Source of the DNA: Isoetes taiwanensis
Taxonomy: Eukaryota; Streptophyta; Lycopodiopsida; Isoetales; Isoetaceae
NCBI GenBank assembly: GCA_021234155.1
Contig: JAJEKV010000057.1
Location: forward strand, 7,835,389-7,899,388
Reading direction: 5' to 3'
DNA length: 64,000 bases
Both the position numbers and the translations under genes were made by a program. Below the pieces are notes generated by a model that was not told the DNA's origin, did no database searches, and saw nothing but the letters and a program-made list of their open reading frames with translations. The stretch's first letter is position 1, and the number at the start of each line of letters is the position of its first letter. Positions 46,194 to 59,640 of this stretch are shown here, piece by piece.

Positions 46194-47030
46194 ATTGCAA
46201 TATTTGGATTTTCACACAAGGAGGCGATGGGATGGTTTATGTTTTCTTCTAAGTAAACAAGAATGGTAGGCAACCATCTGGCTGACTCAAAAGGATTTTT
46301 TATCAACCTTACAATGTATATAAGAACAATCCACAAAATTCATACATCTGCTAAATCTATCCTATGGCGTATTCTATGAAAACCATAAAGTAACTTGTAA
46401 TGGTTGGGACCAAAAGAATCTAAGAAAGCGAGAATTTATAGCTCATTTTATATACTTACAAATGCACCGGATTGCGGTGTTCGCCCTAATGAAGTAACTT
46501 GTTTTTGTTCAATATAATCAGCGAGAATTTGGCATATTTACTTGAAAAAAGAAAAAGAAAAAGAGAGTAATTTGGCGTAATTTGGCGGGTTCACATATTC
46601 GATCATTACGTGCTGTAGTCAATATAATGGAGATATGTATGCGCATATTATATTTTAGAACCAAGTAAGCAACATGTAAAAAAATCAACTAATGCTCCAA
46701 CGGTCAGGCTTCATAAGTTTATGCCATGCTTCATGTTGACCAACCTTGAGCGATATTTAGACATATTCATAGAGGGGTGATGCTTTGCTCGATCAAACCT
46801 TAGAGGGGTTATCCTTACTTGCTTGATGAAACTTTTAGTTGTAGCAAAACTTTCACCGATTCGTCGATCGTGATAAGACCTTAATTACATTTAGACATAA
46901 ATCTATAGAGGGATTATGCCTTGCTCGATCAAACCTCAATCATACTTAGAAATGAATTATAGAGGGTCTCTGACTGTCAATCCAAGCCTTAGGCGTTATC
47001 GTGCTTTCACGATCCATCTCAGGTGAGATA

Positions 47031-47068
47031 TAATCTCAGGCGGCGCCTTGTCCATTAGGCCCATGGTC
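47031..47068 (-). pseudogene. tRNA-Arg-like, 5' half only
   Basis: The D arm and part of the anticodon arm remain. The T arm and 3' acceptor are deleted, which shortens this monomer to the smallest spacing in the array. Confidence 0.4.
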
Positions 47069-47949
47069 ATTGCTATATTTGGATTTGCACACGAGACACT
47101 AGGATGGTTTTGCGTTTTTTCTTTTTAAACAGAAGCGAATGGTAGGCAACCATCTATTTGACTCAAAAGGATTTTTTTTATCAACCTTACAACTAGCGTA
47201 TATAAAGACAATCCCACAAAATTCGCCCATCGCTAAATCTCACAATATCCTTATAGCGTGTTACCTTAAGAAACCATAAAACTAACTTGTAATGGATTTG
47301 GACAAAGAATCTAAGGACCACCAAGAATTTATATAGCTCATTTACTTAATACCTAGTGCACAGTTAGATATTGCTCCTAATGAAACCTTTGTTTTGTTCA
47401 ATATAATCCAACTTGATGTTGGCATTATTTGCTTAAAAAAGAAAAGAAAAAGAAAAAAGTAATTTTTCGTAATTTGGGTTTACATATTATGATTCACTCA
47501 TTACTTCTTGGTCAATATAATGGAGATATATATAATGCCTTATATTATATTTAGAATAGAAGTAAACAACATGTAAAAAATCAACTAATGCTCTGACTTG
47601 ATCAAACTTCCTTAAAAAGGTTATGCCATGCTTCATGTTGACCAACCTTGAGCGATATTTACATATATTCATAGAGGCCATGCTTTGCTGATCAAACCTT
47701 AGAGGGTTATCCTTGTAGTTGTAGCACAACTTTGCGTTCTTTTGTCGATGCAATGGGCCTTAATTCTATTTAGTCATAAATCTATAGAGGATTATGCCTT
47801 GCTCGATCAAATCTCAATCATACTTAAAATAAATTATAGAGGTTCACGGCTTAATCAATCAAACCTTAGAAACGTTATCATTGCTCGATCAAACTATAGT
47901 TGTGGTACAACTTGAGTTATCTGTGTCGGCTGCAGCTCATAAAACAAAT

Positions 47950-48021
47950 GACCAAAGATGGGACTCGAATTACATAATCTCCACGCTCAGGAAGCGGCCT
48001 TGTCCATTAGGCCACATGGTC
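47950..48021 (-). tRNA. tRNA-Arg-like, near full length
   Basis: 72 bases: GACCATG...TTTGGTC acceptor, D arm, anticodon arm with TTCCTGA loop and a partly paired stem, variable AGATT, and T loop TTCGAGT with an altered 5' stem. TTTT follows downstream on minus. Confidence 0.5.
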
Positions 48022-48919
48022 ATTGCTATATTTGGATTTTCACGAGACACTAGGATGGTTTGTGTTTTTTCTTTTAAGTAAGGAATACTTGATAGTGACA
48101 ACCATCTAAACTGACTCAAAAGTTTTTTTATCAACATACAACTAGTCATATATAAGAACAATCCCACAAAATTCATACATCACAGCAAATCTATCCCTAT
48201 AGCATATTCTATAGAAAACCATAAACTAACTTGTAATGGATTTGGGACAAAAAAGAATCCTAAGAACCACAAGATTTATAGCTCATTTATATACCTGAAA
48301 TGCAATTCTTGATGTTACTTTAATAGAACCTTTGTTTTTTTGTTCAATATAAATCCAGCATTAATTTGCGTATTTACTTAAAGAAAAGAAAAAGAAAAAG
48401 AAAAAAAGAAATTGTTGGGCGTAATTTGGCGGGTTCTACACATATTCTGAATCCTCATTACTAGTCAATATAATGGGAATATATGTATGCCTTATATTAT
48501 ATTTTAGAACCAAACAGCAACATGTAAAAATAGTAATGCTCAATTGATCCGACTTCATAAAGGTTAATATGCCATGCTTCATGTTGACCAACCTTGAGCG
48601 TATTTAGACATATATTCATAGAGGAGTCATGCTTTTGCTCGATCAAATCTTAGAGGTTATCCTTCGCGGTTGTAGCACAACTTTCTGGGGTTCGTACGAT
48701 CGCAATAAGATGATTCTTTAGACATAAATCTATGAGGATTATGCCTTGCTTTCGATCAAGAGCCTCGTCATACTTAGAAATGAATTATAGAGGGTTTAAA
48801 GCAATCAATCAAACCTTAGAGGCGTTATCATTGCTTTCGATCAAACCATAATTTGTATTTACAACTTCCGCAGTTATGTCGCCGGTTGTAAGTGTCAACA
48901 AGCTCACTCACTCGCCAGA

Positions 48920-48985
48920 GCCAAGATGGAACTTCGAACCCATAATCTCAGGAGGCGGCGCCTTGTCCCGATAGGCCACATGGTC
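48920..48985 (-). pseudogene. tRNA-Arg-like, anticodon stem truncated
   Basis: The CTCCTGA loop is kept, but the 3' anticodon stem is missing before AGATTATGGG. Confidence 0.4.
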
Positions 48986-49879
48986 ATTGCTATATTTGGA
49001 TTTTCACGAGGCGATAGGATGGTTTTGTGTTTTTTTCTTTTTAAGTAAACAAGAATGAAGTAGGCAACCATCTAAACCTGACTCAAAAAGGATTTTTTTA
49101 TCAACCTTACAACTAGCGGTATATAAGAACAATCCCACAAAAATTCATACATGTATAAATCTATCCCTATGGCGTATTCTATAGAAAACCATAAAGTAAC
49201 TTGTAATGGATTTGGGACCAAAAGAATCCTAAGAAAATGAATTTATAGCTCATTTATATGCCTGAAATGCAGTTGTAGTGTTGCAGCGTAATAGAAACCT
49301 TTGTTTTGTTCAATATAATCCACTTGAGAATTTGGCGTATTCGCCCAAAAGAAAAGAAAAAGGGGGTTCACATATTACAGTCATTAGTGCTAACTTAGTC
49401 AATATAATGGAGATATGTATGCCTTATATTATATTTTTAGAACCAAGTATTAAGCAACATGCCAAAAATCAACTAATGCTCCAGCAGTCAAACTTCACTT
49501 AAGGTTATGCCATACTTCATGTTGACCAACTAGCAGAGCACGTATTTAGACATATATTCATAGAGGTGATGCTTTGCTCGATCAAACCTTAGAGGGGTTA
49601 TCCTTGCTTGATGAAACTTTAGTTGTAGCAAAACTTTACGATTCTTGTCGATCTGCAATACGACCTTAATTCTATTTAGACGCAAATCTATAGAGGATTA
49701 TGACGCTTTCGATCAAACCTCAATCATACTTAGAAATGAATTATAGAGGGTTTCACAAGCTTAATCAATCAAGCCTTAGAAGCGTTATCATTGCTCGATC
49801 AAAGTATAGTTGTGAGGTAACTTCCACGATTTATCGCCGGCGAGTTCATGAAGTGTCGGCCGCGCTCATAAAACAAAGC

Positions 49880-49940
49880 GACAGATGGGACTCAAACCCA
49901 TAATCTCGGCTCAGCGCCTTGTCCGATAGGCCACATAGTC
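49880..49940 (-). pseudogene. tRNA-Arg-like, anticodon loop deleted
   Basis: The acceptor and D region and ATGGGTTTGAGTCCCAT T arm are visible; the anticodon loop is lost. Confidence 0.4.
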
Positions 49941-50672
49941 ATTGCACTATATTTGGATTTGCACGAGACACTAGGATGGTTTCGCGTTTTCTTTTAAGTA
50001 GAAAGCAGGGAATGAGTAGGCAACCATCTAAACTGACTCAAAAAGGATTTTTTTTTTATCAACCTTACAACTAGCGTATATAAGAACGAAAATCCACAAA
50101 ATTCATACACATCACGCTAAATCTATCCTTATAAGCGTATTCTATAGAAACCATAAAATAACTTGTAATGGATTTGGACAAAAGAATCTAAGGACACAAG
50201 ATTTATAAGCTCATTTATATACCTAAAATGCAGTTACTTGATTGCTCTAATAGAACCTTTGTTTTTACTGTTCAATATAATCAACTGATAATTTGGCGTA
50301 TTTAAAGCAAAAAGAAAAGAAAAAGAAAAAAGTAATTTTTGCGTAATTTGGCGGTTTACATATTAAGCAAGATCACTAAAACTGGCAGTCCAATATAATG
50401 GAGATATGTATAATGCCTTATATATTATATTTTAGAACCAAACAACATGTAAAAAAAATCAACTAATGCTCCAACTTGATCAAACTTCGCAAAAAGGTTA
50501 TACCATGCTTCATGTTGACCAACCTTGAGCGTATTTAGACATATATTCATAGAGCCGTAGCGCCTTTCGATCAAACCTTAGAGGTTATCATGCGGTTGTA
50601 GCACAACTTTCACGATTCGTCGATCTGCTGATAAGACCTTAATTCTATTTAGACATAAATCTATAGAAGGGA

Positions 50673-53600
50673 CTAATGCTGATTACTTGGCGTTCTTTGA
50701 GCATAAGTTAAACATATTACATGTTTTGGCGCCAATGAAAGCATGCGATAATACGCGATACTTTCTCCCATTATTGAGGCTTTACTTTGAAACATGTAGA
50801 TGATACATAAGCATGAGTTAATGGAGCTTTAGATATACACATGCATGCCTCTGTCTACATCCACACACCTAAAAGCGAACCTAAAACAGACTAACATGGA
50901 ATCTTGACCATTTGCATCATCAAATTTACAGCTATTGGAATCAGGTATGCACATAGTCGAAAGTTTCTTGGAAAAAAAAAATATGTAAGCAATTCCTTCT
51001 TTTAAATTAGGTCATTTTAGGAAAAATCCCGGATATATGGAAGTGTGGCGTGATCATGTAGGGATAAGCAGTTACGTTGTGGCATACATAGGTTATTATT
51101 ATTAATCAATATTGACTTTTGATTATGTAGGGGCATGTATCAATGCGCTTTTGCCACTAAATATGCGGCATAAGCAATTATCACGTTCAAGGCCGAGAGG
51201 AATACTAGCGTATATCAACATACGTTAGTATGTGTGAAGTGTTAGGCATCACGTGGAAAACATGTAAATGTTTCCTCTTCCAATATTTGCATTAAGTAAA
51301 GTTCTTGTTTGTATTTTCTAAAACTATACATATGAACAAATACTCGGCCGATCTTGTCGTCCTATTTGTATTTTAAAACCTCACGGTGTAGACAAAATCT
51401 GAGTCTAATAGCACCTGAGATACACCATAAAATTTCGTCATGTGTTTGTGGGCATGTAAAATAAAGTTTTATTATTGTTTGGGGACATGTAAATAAAGTT
51501 TTGTGTGCTTTTATTTTTCTAGGTTATTGTTTTAGGGGTGATGTGTTACGAAAATAGATAGATAGTATTATTTACATCAACCAACACCTTCAATTGCTCC
51601 TCTCACTAACATAGGCCAGGAAAAGTAAAATTTCCCTAAAATGCGAGGAATAGCGAGAGAATCAAATTGCCAAAGCGGCATTTGGGTGAAATTTCTTAAA
51701 AATGTCAAGGAGTTGCAAGTTAATCAAATTACCAAAGTACAAGCGGTATTGCATGGAGACCCGGAGTTATTTAGAAACCTATGTAAGCCAAGTAGCAAAT
51801 CTTGGATGGCCTGATATCTTTGGACTTCTTTCCTCCACTTGCAAAACTATGGCGGCGTTGCGGACATAGCTTCAGCCGAAAAACTATTCATTCATAAAAT
51901 TACACATAACAAAAGGAGCCACATTAATGCTTTAGCTACATCCCTAAAATTTCTTGTGCTTGAATTATTGGGAATGTTTTGATGATTGCATAGTCAAAAT
52001 CACGCATGAATTTATTTGGGGAGAGACCTTATTTATGGTGAGGGTGTAAAACATTTTTTATGAGCTCATGTAGCTCATAAAAACATCACGGTACATCGTA
52101 AGCAATTTAATTGGACGCCAATTGGACTCTGCTAAAAATGCTCTTTTAAAACACTTTCTTGGTCAAATACATGTGTCACTAAGATTTAAGTTGTGAAGAG
52201 TTACAAGCTCTCTTTGAAAAGAGAGCTATTCCTCCATTGTCTGCTTGTCAGTGTCAAAATATTGGAAAACTATTTTTCCACGAGGAATTTTAACTCGTAG
52301 CATGGGCATTGCGTTCCGGATCCACGCTCCATCTTCAAGCATGCCTATTATATGGTTTGTAACATCATAGAAATAGTGATAAAACATCATATTTCTTACC
52401 TAGATACAGGATGTTTATACAAATTAAATCTTATATTTAAGTTCAACCATGAAGGACATGATATCTACGGCCCTCTCAAAAGGATGAAATTGAAAAAGCA
52501 TGAAATCTCTAGAAGGCAGACACCTTAATTTTAACAAAGCCAATCGGCCGGATGATCACTGAACTATGGCACTCGCGGAGTCTATTCCCTGCCTAAGAGA
52601 AACATATAGTTTATGGACCCACTTTCGGAACCATCATCTTGAACCTTAAACAATTACAAACGCAAATAATATAAAGTGAACACTTTTGTACTCTAATGAA
52701 ATGACAAATGATTTTGTTATGGTAGGAAATATATGGCCAAGATATGAAGAACTTCGATGGAATTAAGTAAACTTCGAGGTAGTTACTAACAAAGGAAACA
52801 AAAAAGGAGCTTGGAGAGAAAAGTATGATTGGAATACCTTTCCCGGATGAACCTTCCAACCCAGTTTGCTTCAAATCTCAAAGAATGGCTGATTCATAAC
52901 ATGTTAATCTAAAGCTTAGCAGGAATATCACGGAGAAATGAGAATACCATGAGATCTGAATGTTGCATGCTCATGATTATGGGAACTTGAAGCCGGGACA
53001 CTTAAAAATGGTTCTTGGAAATGAACATAAAAAGTAGAAAATATTACAAATATGTAGTGCAGGATCATAGGAGTTTAAAACATACCCGGCCACAAAGATT
53101 CACAGAGTTTAGTATTACACCACCAATGGGCCCAATAAAGTAGGCCAATCCTAATAAGTTAATAGATCCATGATTCTAAGATCCATATCAATTGGATGCA
53201 TTATACTCTTGCCAAATCGTATTAAACCACCCAGAGACAAATTCTCTCCATGATGGGGCAAAATAAGGCATGCATAACCATTAAATTAATTGCGGGGAAT
53301 CATGAAGCGGTAAACCACCTCTTGCCATTATTGCTCAAGACTCTATTTCCCTTAACTAAGGACGGGATTTTTAGAAAATATTGACAAATCCGACCCGGAT
53401 CTTAAATGCACGAGAAATCGTATAGCGAAGAGCTCTTATCTTTCAGGCCCGGGTTGAAATAAAATGCTCTTTAGGCCGTGGCTGAGACCCTCAAAGCCCC
53501 ACTCTGCCGAGAAGATGCGTTTACGCTACAACAGCGTCGCCATTGATGCCCAAATGATTTAGGTTGTGGAGCCATAGCCCAACTTCACCGTGCTTGAAGC

Positions 53601-53876
53601 CCAAGCCGGCTGGTTTGCTTATTCAAGCTGTATAGAACCATCAAAAATCGGTTGCTATAGATTGAGGGTTAGGGATCATAATAAGGAGTAGAGCAGTAGA
53701 GTGAGTTCTATCCCTGGCCATACATAGTCTGTTGTTGTTAAAAGCGGGGGCATCCATCTCCATCTAGGGTTAATTAGCCAAGAAAAAGCGTGGATCTAAG
53801 CCCTCGATTGGAGGGTGAAATCTCAAAGCATTGGATCTAGGCTGGATACAACACCCTATAACATTATAATATAGGA
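50673..53876 (-). mobile_element. Helitron inserted in the tRNA array (third)
   Basis: The minus-strand 5' end A|TCCTATATTATAATGTTATA is at 53876; the 3' end CATTAG|T is at 50673. The hairpin is degraded (GATTACTTGGCGTTCTTTGAGC on plus, close to the text at the end of the second Helitron). The left flank TCTATAGAAGGGA plus right flank TTATGCCT recreates the monomer TCTATAGAGGGATTATGCC exactly. The 3.2-kb interior has no recognised coding; a GC-richer stretch near 53390-53680 may be captured sequence. Confidence 0.75.
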
Positions 53877-54030
53877 TTATGCCTTTCGATCAGCAATCAT
53901 ACTTAAAATAAATTATAGAGGGTTCTGACTTAATCAATCAAACCTTAGAAGCGTTATCATTGCTCGATCAAACTATAGTTGTGGTACAACGAGTTATATC
54001 ACGTAATGCGACAAGCTCCATAAAACAATA

Positions 54031-54101
54031 GACCAAGATGGTTCGAACCCATAATCTCAGCTCGGGAGGCGAGCGCCTTGTCCATTAAGGCCCACATGGT
54101 C
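54031..54101 (-). tRNA. tRNA-Arg-like, monomer after third Helitron
   Basis: 71 bases with perfect outer acceptor GACCA...TTGGTC. The T arm is reduced to ATGG-GTTCGAA-CCAT. The anticodon arm is changed (CCTCCCGAGC). Single-base insertions in the D stem. Confidence 0.45.
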
Positions 54102-54997
54102 ATTGCTATATTTGGATTTTCACGAGATACTAGGATGGTTTGTGTTTTCTTTTAAGTAAGGAACAACAATGGTAGGCAACCATCTAAGCGACTCAAAAGG
54201 ATTTTTTTTTTATCAACCTTACAACTAGTCATATATAAGAACAATCCCACAAAAATTCATACATCGCTAAATCTATCCCTATGGCATAAACTATAGAAAA
54301 CCATAAACTAACTTGTAATGGATTTGGGACCAAAAGAATCTAGAACACAAAATTTATAATCGACCTTAATACTACGAAAATGCAGTTAGGTGATAGCCTA
54401 ATGAAACCTTTATTTTTGTTGATATAATCCATGATAATTTGGTATTTAGCAAAAGAAAGAAAAGAAAAGAAAAAGAGAGTATTTGGCATAATTTGGCGGG
54501 GTTCACATAATACGAATCATTAAGTACTTCTTAGATGATATAATGGAGATAATGTATGCCTTATATTATATTTTAGAACCCAGTAAGCAACATGTAAAAA
54601 TCAACTAATGCTCAACTTGATCAAACTTCATAAAAGGTTATGCCATGCTTCATGTTGACCAACCTTGAGCGATATTTAGACATATATTCATAGAGGGTGA
54701 TGCTTTTCGATCAAACCTTAGAGGGTTATCCTTGCTTGATGAAACTTTAGTTGCTAGCAAAACTTCTGATTCGTCAATGCAATAAGACCTTAATTCTATT
54801 TAGACATAAATCTATAGAGGATTATGCCTTGCTTTCGATCAAACCTCAATCATGCCAGAAATGAATAGAAATGAATTATAGAGGGTTCTGACTTAATCAA
54901 TCAAACCTTAGGGTTATCATTGCTCGATCAAACCACCATCCACAGAGTTATGTCCTTAGAGTTCATGAAGTGTCGATACGATCATAAAACAAGCCAG

Positions 54998-55058
54998 GCC
55001 AAGATGGGACTCGAACCACCAATCTCAAAGAAACCTTATTGAAGTAGGCCACATGGTC
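54998..55058 (-). pseudogene. tRNA-Arg-like, degraded centre
   Basis: Both ends are recognisable; the anticodon and D regions are scrambled. Confidence 0.35.
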
Positions 55059-55516
55059 ATTGCTATATTTGGATTTTTCACACACGAGGCAGTAGGATGG
55101 TTTGTGTTTTTCTTGCTTCTAAGTAGAAACGAATGGTGGCAACCATCTAAGGCATTCAAAAGGATTTTTTATCAACCTTACAACTAGCGGGTCATATAAG
55201 AACAATCCCACAAAATTCATTTTATCGCTAAATCTATCCCTATGGCATTATTCTATAAGAAAACCATAAACTAACTTGTAATGGATTTGGGACCAAAGAA
55301 TCTGAGAAAAGCAGTATAGCTCATTTATATGCCTAATGGGTGCGGTGTTGTGTGTGCCTAATGAAACCTTTGTTTTGTTCAATATAATCAACGGTAATTT
55401 GGTATTTAGCAAAAAGAAAGAAAAAGAAAAGAAAAAGAGTATTTGGCGTAATTTGGCCGGTTCACATGTAATGCAATCCCTTTCATTACTTCTGGTCAAT
55501 ATAATGGAGATATGTA

Positions 55517-57217
55517 GCTACGGTGAGCCGTTCAACTCATGTCAGATTAGTTCGGTGGTAGCCAAACCCACGACCAGCCTGTATTGAATCAACTGACGCT
55601 GACAAGCTTCAGCGGCGGAATCGGTATTATAGCAACCAGATTGGTTTAGTTTGTTGTTTTCCGACTTTCAGCCGTTTGGCCCTCTACGGCCGAGTTGAGC
55701 TGCGACCATACATATCTTACTCCGGTTTCTTATAGGTGATCTTACCGTGCGCTTTCCGGCCTCAGTGGGTTAATCGATCCCATCGCTGCGATTTTGCCCG
55801 GCCGAGAGTTGCTTTGTGGCCTTCTGACTCCATCTCTGGGGCCGACATCAAGCCATCGATTACGCAAAGGGGGTTTTGTTTTGCTGCGCGGCCGGAGCCA
55901 TGTACCGGCCAACCACATCCGGTCCTTCTCCTTTAGCATCGGGTTTTACTTCGATCCCTTCTCCCTTAGCATCGGGGTTCTTTTTATTATTTACGCTTCC
56001 GCTGACGCGAGAGCTAAAGATAATATGGCGAGGAAGGCGGTAAAGGGAGCCTGGTTTACCGGATGCATCCCGGAATTACGCAGCTTCGGCCGCCTCACGG
56101 TCCCCGCGCTAACAATTCAATCCGGGATGCGGTCCGGTTTGGTGGGAGTTCACGGTTACGACAAGTGCGTGCGACTTCCTCTGCGGGCGGTTGGTGCCGG
56201 TTAAAATATTGGAGCACTTGATGAAGGAATATATAGGTCACAATAGCTCCCCGCTTGCCACCAAGACGGTCTGCTGGCGGCTGGGATCTTGGTGATACGG
56301 TAAGAGGCGACCATAGAGGTCACCGGCCGGACATGAGTGTTGATGCTGACTGATGAGGCGATTACCCGAGGCCATCCATGAATTGAATGTTCAAGTGCAC
56401 AATGCGGCTTCGAGGAACGTACGAGGAACCGGCAAGAGCGTTTGATGGCACACACATTTCCCATGTATGGGCCAGCTTTGGCGAGGCCTTCGCGAACTTG
56501 CGTCTGGTAGTCGGGGCAGCCTCACCGCTTTCCGGATAAAGGCTAGCGCACATTTTTTTCGCGGATATTATGCATATCACCGGTCGAGCTTTTACGGCGC
56601 CGCCGGTAGGTGCTCCTTCGGCCGGGCCGTGCATCATCTTCCCCACGGTCCAATTTTACGTCATCCCAGGGCCAGGCCTTATATTGCTACGACATGGTCA
56701 CCTCCAAGAACTCGCACGGTCGAGGAAGACCTCTCCCGGTTCAATTAACTTTGAAACTGGCATGATGAGTTATGTAGATTGATGAGGCTCCAAAATAGGC
56801 GTTCTCGGGGAGGTGGCACTTATTCTTGTCGGTGAAGCCTCCGATCCCTGGTAGGTTACGTTTAAAAGCGGCGCCCGATGATTCCACATCTGAGTAAACC
56901 CACGGCCCGGCGGCTCCGAGTCGTTTACTTTCTACTGTTCTCATGAATTTTGGCATTGGCGACATTGTCTATAATGTTTGGACTTATGCCTTCTTGTATT
57001 GGGTTAGCAGATTGGGTTTAGGGCGATAAAATGTTATCTGAACCCTCGATGGTCATTATCTAAACTTTGTCTAGTATCTCATCGATACGCAAAGGTTTTC
57101 CCTTGAAAACCTTTTTTTAATCCCTAGTAGTAATGATTGTACTAACTTCCGTTAATATGGTCCCATGACCCTTGGTGCCATTGGTTAAAGGGGAAACTAT
57201 TCTGATACTATTCTATC
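55517..57217 (+). mobile_element. Unclassified GC-rich insertion in the array
   Basis: The monomer breaks after GGAGATATGTA and resumes at about 57218 with CTTATATATTATTCCTAGAA, the expected continuation. The insert is GC-rich at its core and ends GGGGAAACTATTCTGATACT with further ATTCT words, like the LINE tail near 32440, so a truncated plus-strand retroelement is likely. A perfect 10-bp hairpin AAAGGTTTTC-CCTT-GAAAACCTTT lies near 57088-57111. ORFs on both strands (e.g. 55794-56204, 56362-56646) have no motif I recognise. Confidence 0.5.
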
Positions 57218-57668
57218 TTATCTTATATATTATTCCTAGAACAAGTAAGCAACATGTAAAATCAACTAATCCAATTGATCAAACTTCCTTAAGGTTATGC
57301 CACCGTAGCTTCATGTTGACCAATATGAGCGATATTTAGACATATATTCATAGAGAGTCATGCTTTGCTTTCGATCAAATCTTAGGGTTATCCTTGGGTT
57401 GGCCAGCACAACTTTAAAGGATTAGCGTCGATGCGCAATAAGACCTTAATTCTAACTAGACATAAATCTATAGAGGTATGCCTTGCTCGATCAAACCTCA
57501 ATCATACTTAGAAATGAATTATAGGGGTTTTAGAAACTTGTCGATCAAACAGAAGCGTTATCATTTACCGATCAAACCCTGAATTCGATCAAACCATGAA
57601 TTTGTGGTACAACTTCCGGTTATCCGGCCGAGTTCATGCAGAAGTGCTTAACCGCTCATAAAACAGCA

Positions 57669-57733
57669 GACAAGATGGAACTTCGAACCCATAATCTCTC
57701 CGGGAGGCGGCGCCTGTCCGTAGGCTGATGGTC
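57669..57733 (-). pseudogene. tRNA-Arg-like, degraded
   Basis: The CCTCC loop and T arm sequence survive, but the 5' acceptor and D arm are altered. Confidence 0.35.
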
Positions 57734-58596
57734 ATTGCTATGTTGGATTTTCACTGAAACCCGGTGGGATGGTTTGTGTTTTCTTTTAAGTAAGAAACAA
57801 GAATGGTAGGCAACCATCTAAACTGACTCAAAAAGGTTTTTATCAACCTTACAATAGCGGGTATATAAGAACAATCTAACAAAATTCTTGTATCTGCATC
57901 TGCACTGGCCTTTTATTCTCACGAAAAACCATAAAGCCCAACGTAATGGATTTAGGACCAAAGAATCTAAAAGCAGAAATTTATAATGTTGCTGTACTGG
58001 TACAGATTGCGAGCAGTTGCTAATGAAACCACTTTGTTTTTGTTCAGCAATATAATCAGCAATTTGTTCATGCAAAAGAGAAAAGAAAAGAAAAGAGAGT
58101 ATTTGGCGGGGTTGCATATTCTACCGGAATCATTCGTCACTTCTTAGTCAATATAATGGAATATGTATGCCTTATATATTTATTTTTAGAACCAAGTAAG
58201 CAACATGTAAAAATCAATATAACGATCCAAACTTCCTTAAGGTTATGCCATGCTTCATGTTGACCAACCTTAGTATTTAGACATATATTCATAGAGGAAT
58301 TTGATGCTTTGCTCGATCAAACCTTAGAGGGGTTATCACTTGTGATGACACTTTAGTTGTAGCAAAACTTTACAGGTTCATTCGTTACTGTCGACCTTAA
58401 TTCTATTTAGACATAAATCTATGGGGATTATGCCTTGCTCGATCAAACCTCAATCATACCCAGAAATGAATTATAGAGGGTTTCATTTGTCGAATGAAAC
58501 GCGTGTTGCCGATCAAAGTATAGTTGTGGTACAACTTCCACGGTTATGTCCCTTAGGCGGTTCATGTGAAGTGTCCTGACGCTCATGAAACAAATA

Positions 58597-58659
58597 GACC
58601 AATATGGGACTCAAACCCATAATCTCCATTTCGGTGGCCTTATCCGAGGCCACATGGTC
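58597..58659 (-). pseudogene. tRNA-Arg-like, altered anticodon arm
   Basis: The acceptor and T arm are recognisable. The anticodon region reads CCACCGAAATGG, unlike the CCT-type copies. Confidence 0.35.
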
Positions 58660-59419
58660 ATTGCCCATTTGGATTTGCGAGAGACACTAGGATGGTTTGC
58701 GTTTCTTTTAGTAAGAAAGAATGGTAGGCAATCATCTAAACGACTCAAAAGGTTTTTTATCCAACCTTATGCATGGGTATATAAGAACAATCCATAAAAT
58801 TCATACATCACGCTAAATCTATCCTTACTGGCAGTATTACATAGAAAACCATAAACTAACTTGTAATGGATTTGGACCAAAGAATCTAGGACCTGAATTT
58901 ATAGCTCATTTATATGCCTGAATACCAGTTACTTGATGTGCTCCCTAATGGTCTTAATTCTCAAAACCATTGCCATAGTTAGTTTTGAGCGGTTACATTT
59001 TCCCTCATCCTTTTATACCATTCTTTTGCTTTCCCTTCTCATCTGACTCATGCATCTCCTTTTTGCTTTTTGCGGTGGTGATCTTTCCCACCCCCACCAC
59101 CCACCACCGGGTTGACGGTTTGTCTATGTTGGATTGAGTCCTTTGTGCATTATTCCTTGATAAGACCCTTGCTACTGATCCATTACGCTTTGCGTTTGGT
59201 TCTTGTGTCTCTTGTTATTGTTAGTAGAGATGTACCCGAGATATGGCATGAGGGTAGTTTTTGGCGGGATTACGTTTTCATGCCCCTTTTATACCACGCC
59301 TTCTCCTTCCCCATGTTCATCTGCATCTCCTTCCGTTTTAGCGACGGACTTCCCACCCACCCACCATCCATGCGATGCATCTCTTATGTGCAGGTGGTTG
59401 GAGTGGAGGCTTAGTAGCT

Positions 59420-59640
59420 CAGGCGTTATTAGCATTGTGGCTAATGTATTTGTGCTGGCGGCGCGGGTAGCTGGTTGGGCAGCATTAGCGCATGGTGGTA
59501 ATGTGGCCTTTTGTGGCATGGTGTACTTGAGTTGGCGACATTAGCATGATGGCTAATGTGTGGCTTCTTTATTGTGGCCTTATTGGCCATTTGTGGCATT
59601 GTGGCTCTTGAGCTTGAGCATTGTGACTTTTGTTGTAGCC
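59420..59640 (+). repeat. Irregular GTGGC-rich minisatellite
   Basis: Units such as GCATTGTGGCTAATGT, GGCCTTTTGTGGCATGG, ATGGCTAATGTGTGGC and TTTGTGGCATTGTGGC recur without fixed period. Frames through it look protein-like only because of the repeat. Confidence 0.5.
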
